Notes: generated by a model not told the origin, from the letters alone. Shown: positions 10,530 to 20,799, counted from the stretch's first letter. The stretch is DNA of 64,000 nucleotides from Perilla frutescens (GCA_026008535.1 BRKX01000006.1:6966501-7030500); one strand, 5' to 3'. Numbers and translations: made by a program.

Positions 10530-11537
10530 ATGGCTCAATTCACTACCAACATTCACCGTAGGAAGTACAACTTCAAACTCATCGGTGAAGATTCAACGGT
10601 CTTCTGTAAAGATCTGTATCATAACAAGATACTCAGTCGAACCAACTGCAGACAATTCACCAACTACACACATATGTGCGATTTGATTATAAAAATGATT
10701 GAATCGGTGAAACTGAAGACATTCACAGAGAGTGCTCCCATAAGGGTATATCCAGAAGCAGTGGTAGAGTTCTTCTTCAACTCCTCTAGTAAAAAGAATT
10801 CTCTGTTGATCAAAACTGAAGTAAGGGGCCTGGAAATCTTGATCACCCCTTTAGTCCTGAAGAACATATTCGGTCTACTAGAAAGAGGAGATAACATTGA
10901 AGAAATGGAAGTGAATGCCGAAATCTACTTCAACAGATGGGCGACAAACCCTGTTGAAGAAAGATTCCACATCAATCATCTGACGTCCAAATTTCGAAAG
11001 GAATTTCAAGTGCTATCAGCCGTGGCCACAAAGATGATGGTGGGATTGTGCAAAAGTCATAATGAAATGTCAGAGATTAAATACAAGATCTGCAATGCCA
11101 TCTGGGAGGAGAAGGAGATAGACTGGTCTCTGTACCTCTTCAAACAACTGAAGAAATTTGTAGACATCGTGGAAGACAAAACCAAAAGCTCCAAGCGCTT
11201 TCCTCAAAAGATGTACTACATCAATAGAGTCAGCTTTATTCTAGAAAAGTTGATTCCCGATCTGATTATAGAAGAAATGAATCATCAGCGATTTGACCCT
11301 GATGATTTCATTCCAAAGGTGGATGAAGTTGCACTGCCTTCGGTAACAATCAGAGAGCCGCAACCACAATTGAGGCAGAAGTTGATCCCAACCACTCCAG
11401 TAACAAGAGGGAAAGGGAAAGCTAAGATAATGGAGTCTGTAGTTCAATCAAACTCCGACTCAGATGATGTCTTTCTCGCTATTCAGAGATACATGTCCTC
11501 AGAAGAAAGGCATGACAACAAAATAGACTCTAGATAG
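10530..11537 (+). CDS. Sirevirus env-position ORF, unknown function
   Basis: The frame is open from 10335, but the likely start is the ATG at 10530 (context TCTTCCATGG), 128 bp after a TATA box. This gives 335 residues. The body looks globular and mostly helical: RVYPEAVVEFFFNSS, a VRGLEILITPLVLKNIFGL block around residues 100-125, then FHINHLTSKFRKEF and MYYINRVSFILEKLIPDLI. The C-terminal end is basic and low-complexity (TPVTRGKGKAK). I see no signal peptide, membrane segment or catalytic motif. Sireviruses often have an env-like ORF here, but nothing visible supports an envelope role. It is strikingly intact beside a broken pol. The reading continues in frame past the first TAG for some 85 codons, including a repeat, so the ancestral protein was probably longer. 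Confidence 0.62.
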   Translation: MAQFTTNIHRRKYNFKLIGEDSTVFCKDLYHNKILSRTNCRQFTNYTHMCDLIIKMIESVKLKTFTESAPIRVYPEAVVEFFFNSSSKKNSLLIKTEVRGLEILITPLVLKNIFGLLERGDNIEEMEVNAEIYFNRWATNPVEERFHINHLTSKFRKEFQVLSAVATKMMVGLCKSHNEMSEIKYKICNAIWEEKEIDWSLYLFKQLKKFVDIVEDKTKSSKRFPQKMYYINRVSFILEKLIPDLIIEEMNHQRFDPDDFIPKVDEVALPSVTIREPQPQLRQKLIPTTPVTRGKGKAKIMESVVQSNSDSDDVFLAIQRYMSSEERHDNKIDSR

Positions 11538-11608
11538 AGTCCAGCTGAATAGAAGGCCACAACACCAACTCAATTAGAAATGGTTGAGAAGCTGATCGAC
11601 GACTATTA

Positions 11609-11707
11609 GACTGGAGAGCATCAGCCAACCACTGACCATCAGACTGGAGAGCATCAACCAGAGGCTGATTACAAGACTTGAGAGCATCAGCTAGTTGCAG
11701 ACAAGAT
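11609..11707 (+). repeat. Three 33 bp tandem repeats, in frame with the preceding ORF
   Basis: The unit ACTGGAGAGCATCA(G/A)CCA recurs at about 11609, 11642 and 11675, exactly 33 bp apart. Read in the frame of the post-pol ORF, each unit gives an 11-residue repeat beginning T-G-E-H-Q. The third copy has a stop where Gly is expected. Confidence 0.65.
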
Positions 11708-11779
11708 TCAGCTATGTGCTCAACAAGCTGAGAAGCAGTAGCCAGGCAAGGCCTCGACTCAATTCAAAGCACTGATCAA

Positions 11780-12443
11780 AGCTAGTTGTTGAAGATTTCC
11801 AACCAGAGCAACTCTCTAAGTTCAAGTGCTTCAGAGATCAACTACCCAGCTTAGATTCCAATGCGCAAAGGAGCATATCAATTGATACCAGTTTCAAGAC
11901 TATATTTTTGAAGATCGAGTGAGATCTAAAATAGTATAAAGATGGGTAATAGCACCTTATCTCTCCAGCGAGTAGTTGGGGATTGCAAGTGTGAGCTGTC
12001 GACCTATCGGCTAAGGAGGTTGCATTCATTAGATCGCCATTTCCGGGACAACACCAGCTGAAAAGAAGGCTGTGACTCGTAAAGTTGCCGTTCGCCAGGT
12101 TCAGCAATTGTTTTCACTGTGTAACTGTAATAAAGGAACTTTACACTTTCATAGTGAACTGCCTTCTGCGGAAGGAAGAGAGGACGTAGAAGTTGAGCTT
12201 CGAACCTTTATAAATTGCTTGTGTGCTCTGCTTTACATTTCAGTTCAGTTGCATGTTTTAAACTACATACCCCAAGCACACACAGCACTCTGTGCTAGCA
12301 GATCATCTCAACTGATCTCCACAAAGCACTGATAACACCACGAGTCAAAATGAGCACTGAATATTCTGCATTTGTAGTTCAGTTTTGTAATCAGTTTATT
12401 CACCCCCCCTCTAAACTGATTCTGACTCGTCCCGAGACCAACA
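11780..12443 (+). repeat. Sirevirus 3' LTR, right portion
   Basis: It matches, in reverse complement, the piece at 14219-15017. Shared segments include the CTGTGTAACTGTAATAAAGGAAC stretch near 12117, GGAAGAGAGGACGTAGAAG, and the terminal CACCCCCCCTCTAAACTGAT...GAGACCAACA. The U3 end and its purine tract are not recognisable; the match begins just at the end of the post-pol reading frame. Confidence 0.72.
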
Positions 12444-13023
12444 CTAAGTTTATTAGATATTAGGAATTAAATAAATTAATGGACCAATTTAATATTCTTC
12501 TGGATCCCTGTTGTAGCCTAATATGACTTTAATGGACTGGAGATAGAAAATGAGATTGAGACCCAAACCCATTAGGGTTGGGAGACTGTATTTTTGGCCA
12601 CCTCCTTATAAATAAGGAGGTGGGGATTGAAAATACATACACACATACCAGCCCCTCAGTTATCTCTTTATCTCCACTGATTCCATAATTATATAGTAGA
12701 TTTCTGTCTACCCTGAATCTAGATACAGTCCGGGAATACAGCAAAAATCAAGAAGTCGAATTGTTGAGCAAGGAGGCGCTGATCATAGTACTTACAACAG
12801 CAATATTAGACATTTAATCTTGTCCTCAACTCGACATTCATTTGTAAGTATTTTTCGATGTTCTATGTTTCCGTTTTCAGTAGAATTGAAAAATCGGATT
12901 GCATGTTTAATTGAACTTGGTTAAATAAAACATATGTGTTGCATAAAATATGAATACATGATATTAGGATTAAAGGACAACTAAATAGATCCTGTGGTGG
13001 TTTAATTCGACAAAACCCCAACA
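12444..13023. repeat. Unassigned LTR-like sequence
   Basis: No protein is encoded. The stretch has a TATA box (TATAAATAAGG, about 12607) inside an inverted repeat, CACCTCCTTAT/ATAAGGAGGTG (12599-12622), then a GC-richer transcript-like leader. It ends in CAAAACCCCAACA. This looks like the U3-R-U5 layout of a copia LTR whose start was removed, but there is no second copy in the window to prove it. Confidence 0.3.
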
Positions 13024-13029
13024 GCAAGT

Positions 13030-13500
13030 TGATTCGAGTTTTAAAACTAAATTTCACACATCAACCGCCATATCAATTGCTCACTCATTTTCTACTCCCG
13101 AACTAAACGTAATTTTTGACTTCTTCAGATTCACTACTTGCCCAGAGGTTGTCTCATACAATTCTAAAATATGTTCAACCCTCAATATTTCAGTTTCATT
13201 TATCTTTCCAAAAATAATGTTATCACCCGCAAAAAGCAAATGAGAGATGGACGAGCCCCTCTACAAATGCTAGTACCATGCAACAAATTATTCTGTTCAT
13301 CTCTTCTGATAAGTGTGGATAAGGTTTCTGTACAAAAATGAAAGAGATAAGGGAATAGATGGTCTCCTTGATGGTGTCTTCTACCCGGCAAGAAAGGCTG
13401 ACCTGGATTACCATTAACAAGAACATAAAATGAAACACTTTTTACACAACGCGTGATTAAATTAACGAAACTCTCATCTTTTAAGTTCTTGATTGATAGA
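13030..13500 (-). mobile_element. LINE (L1-type) reverse transcriptase fragment
   Basis: The minus strand reads, across a frameshift, FHFMFLLMVIQVSLSCR, then HHQGDHLFPYLFHFCTETLS, then a block ending near 13200 where FADDSLLF-like residues are expected (degraded to FLRVITLF). These correspond to the G-L-R-Q-G-D-P-L-S-P-Y-L-F and F-A-D-D blocks of plant L1-type non-LTR retrotransposons. Frameshifts and the lost Asp pair make it dead. No 5' or 3' end of the LINE is present. Confidence 0.72.
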
Positions 13501-13505
13501 TACTA

Positions 13506-14015
13506 TTAAGGCTGAGCTGCCAATTTCGGTTCAGTCCGAGAAATTCTAAGCTCGGTTCGGCTTCGGTCTAAGTGATTAGGACCGATACTAGTTCGGGTCA
13601 GTTTCGGTTTGAATAGGTCAAAAAATTAATAAATCGAACTGATTATTATTTTCGATCCAATATATATATATATATATTATTTTTTAATTTATTATAAATT
13701 TATATATAATATTATGTTTATAATATAGTATTTATTAATAGATTTAAATCAATGAAATAATTGCATAGAGATGAATCGAACTTGGGGCCTCTTGCTTAAA
13801 ATGAAGAGTGCTTAACTAATTAGGCCACAATACCTTTTTGTTAGTTTGAGTCTACATAATAAATATATACATAAAAGTAGTAAAAATTCAATTTTTCACC
13901 AAAACCAACCGAACTGAACCAACTACTTCAACTTTATTCGGTGTTCACCCTTCGGTCAATTTCGATTTACTTCGCTTTAGGGGATTCGGTTCGATTTACC
14001 CCTAGATATTACCTC
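13506..14015. mobile_element. hAT-like MITE with CGGTTCGG-rich ends
   Basis: Both ends are packed with TTCGGTT/AACCGAA words: TTTCGGTTCAGTCCG, CGGTTCGGCTTCGG on the left; CCAACCGAACTGAACC, GGATTCGGTTCGATTTACCCC on the right. The middle is AT-rich with (TA)n at about 13661-13677. This arrangement is common in non-autonomous hAT elements. Exact termini and an 8 bp target duplication are not evident. Confidence 0.4.
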
Positions 14016-14218
14016 TCTTTCAAGCCTTAAATATAGGAATGTCAATTGATCCTGAAATCGATTGTCTAACATGAATAGCCTTAGAAAAAAATGAGGATTA
14101 TGACCAAAAAATTATAGTCTGAAAGGAATCTAGTATGTTGACCTGAATCAAATAGCTTGATTACCCAGATAGGATTAGCCCAAAATTAAGTAGGTTGACC
14201 CGAATAAACTAAAACCTT
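14016..14218. other. Short spacer, nothing recognised
   Basis: Two related words (TAGTATGTTGACCTGAATCAA and AGTAGGTTGACCCGAATAAA) occur about 60 bp apart. There is no coding sequence. Confidence 0.4.
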
Positions 14219-16989
14219 TGTTGGTTCCGGGGCAAGTCCTTATCAGTTTAGAGGGGGGTGAATAAACTAACTCAAAAACTTAAACTTTTGTGCGGAATAT
14301 GGGGCCCTTGACTCGCGTAGAAAGCTTATCTGTGCACTGATAAGTTGAGACTGAAAGCCTAAAAGCTTTACTTGTCAGTGCAGCTTGTCTGCTGAGGTGT
14401 GTAGTTAAGTATATGCAGAAGCTTAAGCAGGAATAACAGCACACACACAATTTATAGAGGTTCGAAGCTTCCTGCTTCTACGTCCTCTCTTCCTTTCGCA
14501 GAAGGGCAATCCACTATGTAAGTGTAAAGTTTCTTTATTATAGTTACACAGTGAAGAATTATGTTGAAACTGAAAATGGCACCCTTCAAACCGAGCGCGG
14601 CCTCCTTTTCAACTGTTGCTGTCCCAGAAGAATGGACCCGTCAGTACGCCCTTCCTCAGCCGATTTCTGGTCGACAGCTCACACTTATTGGTCTCAATTA
14701 CTCGCTGAGACTTGAGGTACTATTGTCCGTCTTTTTATAAGATTTTAGATCTCTCTCGATCTTCAAGGAGACAGTCTTGAATTTGTTATCAACCTGGAAT
14801 GCTCCTTCAACTGAACTGAATGGTTGATCTTTGAAGAACTCGAACTGAGAAGCTCTGCTCTGGTTAAATTTCTTCGATAGCTAGTTGCTTGTTTGGAACT
14901 TGAAGCACGCCTTCTCAGTTGGGACTTTTCACACTTATGAGATTTAAGCTTTGAGCTGTGGGAAGGGAGAAAGAAAGCTTGTTCTGCAAAATATAGCAAA
15001 AGCTAGATTGGTGAAAGTGATACGACCAACAATAAGGCGGAAGCAATGATCGAAACAATGTTAACTTTACGGAAGGATTCAATCCAAGATATATACTGTA
15101 ATAACACTTAAATATGAATAAATAAATTGTCCTAAATACTCAATTAAATTCGAACAAGAATTAAATAGCAAAACCCCAAATTAAAGCCCTAAAAACCCTA
15201 AGAAAGACGAGAACAGAAACTGATGCTAAAAAACTCGGGTTAAGCTCAAATTTTAACACAAGGTACAATCATAAGTTTTGAACAACATATCCAAAATTCA
15301 GAAAACACGCACGAGTAAATTGAGAGATGGCTCGGTGGTCAAATTTCAGACTGTTTTCGGCTTATAATTGGACTTAGGGCTTGTATGGATGAAATCTGAA
15401 CTTGGTGGCTAATAGAACGTGTATGGTGATGATTATGGATGATTTGGAGGGTGTGTCGAGGCGTGATGGTGGCTGGAACGAAGTGGAACAAGGGAAACGA
15501 AGGATAGAAGCGAATCTTACCCGTAACGAACCCCGAATTGACGAGAACTCGGAACGCGCCTATGGAGCAATCTTCAATGGCTGTCTAACCTGGATACCAT
15601 GAGATATCACGAACAAGACAAAAAATTTCAAGTCTGGAATCACCAGAACCAAACTCTACCAGAAGAACCGATGTTGTGTGAGACAAGAGAATAGCGTAAA
15701 AGCGTTGTTTTTCATTCAATCAAGTCTGAGAAACATCAAGAATGAAAATCCCCTAAATAATTAACCTAGAGAATGAAAATTAAAGTGTCTTGGGCCTAGA
15801 ATTCGAACTGGGCTAATTAAAACTACTACTGGGTCCAATATCACCTAAACAAGTTGTGATAAATTGGACTGCTAATTAAATAAATCCACAACTAATAATA
15901 ATAGCCCAAAATAAATAAAATAACTAAAATAAATAGCAAGGAACGACTTTTCCACAATTTCAATTGAGCTTCTCGATGCATAATAAAGTCACCAACTTGG
16001 ACTGCTTGAAATCAGTTCCATCATCTCCAACTTCTTTCCAACATAGCACTGGAAGCAACCTTGCAGCTTCTTGAATCTTAATCTCATCACTGGACCTCTC
16101 AAATGCAACTCCAGATTCAAATCCTCAGTGCTTGTCTCGATCTCATCAGAAATTTTTGATCAAAATGAGATTCACCCCCTTTATATAGATGAGTGATCTA
16201 TGTGACCATTGTCTTCTACCGATCGTTAGTTCGGTTGATTCTACCAATAGTAGTTTAATGCTTGTAGCCGTTGAAGCTTTGAATGGACTAGCTATTGAAT
16301 CTAATGGCTTCTGCTCTAAGATCGTCAGGATCTTTCTAAGATTTTCTGTCAGGATCTTCAATAACTGCTTGTCGGGAAACAGTTGATTCGGCTATTAGTT
16401 TTGGACTTCAGTTGATGGATTCTCAGCTATCTCGACTTTCAGCTCTAAGATTGTCTAGTTGGCAGTTCATCAGCTGCCTCAAGCTTTAGTCCTGTAATGA
16501 TCCAGTTCAACTGTCTTGATCTTCAGCTCTGGATCTTTGGCAGCTTAGCTTTAAAGCTTTCAGCTTTGGATTCCAATCAGCTTTTTCTTTGAGCTTTTTC
16601 CCCAACTGATTGGTCTTTGATCGGTTCAGTTTGGTTTTGAGCTTTCAAGCTGGCTCTTCTCTTATCAGTCTTTCTTGGCTTTCAGCTCGACTAATGGTAA
16701 CTCATCTGTGGATGTCTTCCAGTCTTCAGTATCCTCTTCTCCCTTTTGCTTTATTTAAGCTTTGAAGATTTGACTCTGGCTGGTTTGGTTAAGACATCCT
16801 CTTCAGCTGGTTGACCATGCTCCAAGGCGATTGACTTTCGCTTTAGCTGAGCTGAATTTTGAAGTCTTACTTGGTCATTACTCCGACTTCGAGCTTGAAT
16901 AACCTACAGTTTTTCATAGAGCTTTTCTATATGTTTTGACATTTCATCAAAACCATCACTTGGGCTACCTTGATAGTTTTTTCCCAACA
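14219..16989 (-). repeat. Sirevirus LTR, inverted, split by a solo CRM LTR
   Basis: Read on the minus strand it starts TGTTGGGAAAAAAC at 16989 and ends GGAACCAACA at 14219. A purine-rich AAAAAGGGGAAAAC lies just upstream of the start (about 16990-17003), as expected before a 3' LTR. A TATA box (CTATATAAAGG) lies near 16180-16190 on the minus strand. Removing the 1131 bp insert and its 5 bp duplication leaves about 1.64 kb. The 14219-15017 part matches the plus-strand LTR at 11780-12443. No matching target duplication flanks it, so it is not a clean solo LTR. Confidence 0.78.
15018..16148 (-). repeat. Solo LTR of the CRM element, nested in the Sirevirus LTR
   Basis: It is the reverse complement of the LTRs at 21830-22962 and 27767-28895, over its full length (1131 bp). 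The ends are TGATACGACC and ATCTCATCA. Flanking 5-mers are GAAAG (15013-15017) and GAAAT (16149-16153), a target duplication with one change. No internal sequence is left, so it arose by LTR-LTR recombination or loss. Confidence 0.85.
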
Positions 16990-17153
16990 GTTTTCCCCTT
17001 TTTGATGATGTCAAAACTTGTTAGAGATGATGGAAAACTACATAAGGTTAACACTCATGAATGTTTGATCTGAGTATCAGAGCTCATACCGATAGTTGAT
17101 ATTGATTGATTCCGGTTTGTCATCATGCTAGGATCCACAGGTCGCTTGATAGG

Positions 17154-18431
17154 TCATGTTTTCAGTCCATGTTCGTTCAAACTTTCACTATTCAACCAGT
17201 CATTAAACGGACTATCATCTACAAAGGTGTCTGTAAACAGAACATCCTCATATATAGGGAGGGTTGCCTGAGCCGGTTCATGTGATCGGGTTTTAACTAC
17301 AAGGCGTGGAGGAGCATGTTCCAACAAAAATGGACCTTGTTCTATGTTGTTCCAATACATAGAGGCATTTTCAAGGTCAGAAAGTTTTTAACTTGCGGAA
17401 CATCTACATTCCAAAAACATTTTAAGACATTAAGTAGTAGTTTTTAATATTAAATATTGATGAAATGTTAAATAAAACATATAAAATTCTTCACACCTGG
17501 CCTCTGATGTTTTTCAGACAAAATTTTTAAATTTATGCAGAAATTGTAAAACTCTCGGTATAGCATATGCTGATGCAACAACACCACAAGTCTTAACTAA
17601 TAGTGGGACAACACAATAAATCCATACCTGCATTAAGATAGTGTATCAAAAATCATATGTTCACATCAATTTAACCGATATAACAAGAGTTCAAATAATT
17701 AGCATGAAATTACAATTATTAAAGTAATTTATTTCAGCATACCGTGAATGCTAGTGTGAAACCATATATATGATAGGAATCTCTTTTTCCAGATTCCTGT
17801 CATGCCGTCAGGATATTGGTCAGGTAATGCAACAGTCTTTGGTAGGAGTAGCTACCCTAGGGAAATGATTCTCATTTTTCTTCATCCTCGACCAACACCC
17901 ATACCAATCAAGAATGCCATTGTTTGTGTCCAGTCCAAACAACACCGCATTCACAAACAACACTTTCGTAGCTTTCAAATAATCCATGAGGTCATCCTCA
18001 AGACCCTTTTTCATGAACTTTTGCCTCAATTCAGCTGGCGTTATCCCTGCTTTGCGTAGAACCCGACTATAGAAGTAGGACGATCTAATCTTGTGGACTT
18101 TATGCGGATTAAAATTTGAACTCTCGAAATTCAAAGCACACACTAGAGCATATTCAAACTGACTGAATCTTAGCTTTTTCTTTCCTATTTGAAACCACAT
18201 TTCGGTGTTATCCCCTCCATCCTTCACTATCTTATGTGTGAGGAAATGGTGAACTGTTTTATTGCATCTTTCTACTTTGCTTGTAATTTCCAACAGTGAA
18301 CCAAAGCATGAATTTCGCAATTGGCCATATATATCATCACCATAACCCGTCAATATAGCTTTGATATCACCAATATAGATCATGCGATCATGGTTACTGA
18401 TCGTGTAGGGCGTATTTATCATTTTCTTCAT
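17154..18431 (-). pseudogene. DUF1985-type transposon gene, C-ward exons
   Basis: The largest exon (18431 down to about 17742) encodes a DUF1985-like domain: YGQLRNSCFGSLLEI, VHHFLTHKIV, EMWFQIGKKKLRFSQFEYAL, then YHIYGFTLAFT. A GT-AG intron follows. The next exon (17627 down to 17497) starts VWIYCVVPLL and contains YAIPRVLQFLHKF, which rejoins the usual G-F-x-L-A-x-x-V-W block. A last piece (about 17390 down to 17154) reads LSDLENASMYWNN and onward. DUF1985 is usually found with Ulp1-like proteases in plant Mutator/CACTA-type elements. No protease is seen; it would lie left, where the Sirevirus LTR is. Some junctions are uncertain, with stops nearby. Confidence 0.62.
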
Positions 18432-18992
18432 TTTTCATTCCCATCCATCCTACATATAAGATAAAAATCAACGCATTAACGAAACAAAAATTATGCAAAA
18501 ATTGTATATGTATGTGTATGATAAGTCCATTTATTTCATATTTTTATAGGCATTTTGTTCATCATAAATGTCATCTTTACTCTATTTTAAGTCGAAAAGA
18601 ACCAGGTTGCGGTCAAAGGGCATTTCAAAAGGCGAGTCTGGCGAAAGAGGCATTTTATACCCAATTATTCATAATTATCTCATCACCATAAACTACATTC
18701 AGAGGCACATGGAACTTCTTCAGCATCCATCCTACATTCAGGAGGCAAAATGGGCATATCAGAAATGGATGAAGCTGACCAGATAATGTCGTGCCCACAT
18801 TAATCGTACAGACTCGACAACAGGCCAAAATGGACATTTATGGGAAACTCGAGATTCTGTTGGAAGCTAGAGGCGTGAAGAATAGCTGCATATCCGAATA
18901 AGAGTTGGTGATAAGTTGGACTCCTAAGAGGCGTGGCAATAGTAACGGGCATATAAATTTATTTTGAGCGCGAAACGACCGCGCGTCAAAAT

Positions 18993-19010
18993 TGGCGCCA
19001 TTGCCGGGGA
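18993..19010 (+). promoter_or_regulatory. Primer-binding site (tRNA-Asp type)
   Basis: TGGCGCCATTGCCGGGGA lies four bases after the 5' LTR end. It resembles the tRNA-Asp primer site (TGGCGCCGTTGCCGGGGA) usual in Athila/Tat elements, with one difference. Confidence 0.8.
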
Positions 19011-19057
19011 GCTGATTTCCAGTGATTTTACTTTCCAAGCTTGTGTGTTCCTAGAAG

Positions 19058-19640
19058 TTGATGCCCAGGACTTCTTCAGGGGAAAATCTATTGTACGATC
19101 CGGAGATAGAGAAAACTTTGAGGAAGAACAGAGCAGTAGTGAAGAGGGCACGACGAGCTGCAAACAGACCTCATGAGCCCACACCACCACCAGAAGATCG
19201 AGAAGAAGTAGGGCACAAGGAGGAGGAACAATTTGAGAACGGCCACACTGATAATATGGCCGCCGAAGGAAGAACTTTGAGACATTTAGTCTTTCCGACT
19301 AACATGAATCTTCGCTCAATGGGCATTACGATCCCAGCAGTCACGTAAACATGGGATTTGCAATCAAATTTCATCCAAATCTTGCCTAAATTTCATGGAA
19401 TGCCCGAAGAGGATCCACAAAGACACTTGCAAGATTTTAAGATGGTTTGCCAGACTCAACCATCGGACCATGGACGAGAAGAGTATGTGCAGTTGTTCTC
19501 ATTCCCTTTTACTCTTCGAGATAGGGCGCGGGACTGACTGTACACTCTACCGACTAGTAGTGTGACCACATAGGTGGATTCAGAAGCTTAATGGAAAGCA
19601 AGTTGGGCACAACAAAAAGTTCCAGACCCTAGAATCAGAA
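19058..19640 (+). pseudogene. Athila gag, N-terminal fragment
   Basis: An ATG at 19058 opens 96 codons with a basic early region (RKNRAVVKRARRAANR) and an acidic Glu/Pro-rich part. After a TAA at 19346 the gag signature continues (FHGMPEEDPQRHLQDF, QLFSFPFTLRDRARD), with further stops. Coding stops abruptly at about 19640, where LTR sequence resumes. Family role: the gag capsid domain packages element RNA. Confidence 0.75.
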
Positions 19641-20799
19641 GAAACTGGACTCCTAGGAGGCGTGGCAACTAAGAGATAAGCAAAATCCCTAAAAAATAGG
19701 GATTTGATCGAGATAAGGCTTATCCAAACAGATCAAGATGGGGCACGCCAGACCCGAAATCCAGTGAAGACCCCAGTTTGTTGGGAAAACTAAAACTTGG
19801 AAATGTAACTATTTAAGCTAGTTTATTTAGTTTTTGGAAGTCAGAAACACAGCTACAATATTTATTTTTTCTGCACTTTTATTTCGTACGCTGCTTAGGC
19901 AGCAAGAACAATCCAATAGGCCTTAAGCCTTTGGAACTTAGGATATGTTTATGTTTCTCATCGTTGGAGTTGAGATTTTTAATTAATTAATTCAGTAAGT
20001 TTTCATTTATTTTATGCCTTTAATTTCTGTAATTTTAGTTATGTCTAGCCTGCTTGGCTAGATCTTTATTTCTGGTGTTTGAACAATGAAAATGGTTTAA
20101 GTACAAATCTGGACTCGTGAGGCCGAAATGGGCATAGTAATGCATGATAGGTTTCTGTCGATTCTTGAACCTATTCTACGTGAGTGTGTGTCTGAAATGC
20201 CCAATGTGGCTGATCACTCGTTAGGCGCAGATGGCACACCACTATTAATTGAATTGGCGAATCATGACTGTGTGTTGATTCATATAGTAATAAGGGAATC
20301 GATGGGTTGTTGTGGGCATATGAGGAATCAGTAAATACAACATATCTGGGTTCGTCTAGAGCCACAATGCTTCATATCATTTACATCTCTTAGGGGAATC
20401 AAGGGGTGGATGATAGGTTAGGGGTTTACTTGACAAGGAATCGCTTTTAAGCCTAAAATGAAAGGATGAATGAGGAGATGCAAAGAGGAATCCGGTCTCC
20501 ATAACTGGGTGACTTAACATGTATGAAAATCGGTGTGCCCATGATCGAGCAGTTTTATACTTAAACCAAATTCTAGTTCAAATGCCAGAACCTTTTGTTA
20601 TTTGATATTGTCTCTAATTTCCTTTTGCAGATTTACTTTCAGTACAGTGACAACACAAAACCCCCTTTTTGATTGATGACTCGAAGATGAAATCACATCA
20701 GCTCTCTGTGGGATCGATCCATACTCACAAGCTAGCTACGCTCGCTGTGGGCACAAGAGTAATACAAATTTATTTTGTGCACGAAACGACTGCGCGTCA

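Larger units (their letters stand above)
8169..12443 (+). mobile_element. Ty1/copia Sirevirus-type retrotransposon, 3' part
   Basis: The element holds the end of copia pol (RT and RNase H), a long leader, a post-pol ORF and the LTR end (...GAGACCAACA, ends 12443). Copia pol followed by an extra ORF, plus RNase H motifs DIRHHFIRDHI and ADIFTKPLPEDRF, points to the Sirevirus (SIRE/Maximus) lineage. The 5' side is cut by the Athila LTR at 8168. Several in-frame stops and the missing U3 end show a degraded copy. Confidence 0.82.
18519..20799 (+). mobile_element. Internally deleted Athila derivative with target duplication
   Basis: The ends TGATAAGTCC (18519) and GCGCGTCA (20799) match the LTR at 6613-8168. 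The flanking 5-mers are identical: GTGTA at 18514-18518 and 20800-20804. Inside are the left part of an LTR (to about 18941), the last ~45 bp of an LTR (to 18988), a primer-binding site, the start of gag, and then the right ~1.15 kb of an LTR. Most of gag, all of pol and the downstream ORF are missing. It cannot move by itself. Confidence 0.88.

Noticed and set aside
13755..13842. Functional tRNA gene
   Set aside because: Only A- and B-box-like words are present; no acceptor stem or sensible anticodon arm was found, so it is kept only as a finding.
15402..15602. 66-codon plus-strand frame (and its counterpart at 28532-28233, minus)
   Set aside because: Both are the antisense of the same CRM LTR segment; repetition reflects LTR copies, not a gene.
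17802..18059. 85-codon plus-strand frame
   Set aside because: It is the antisense of the DUF1985 exon, which has the clear family pattern.
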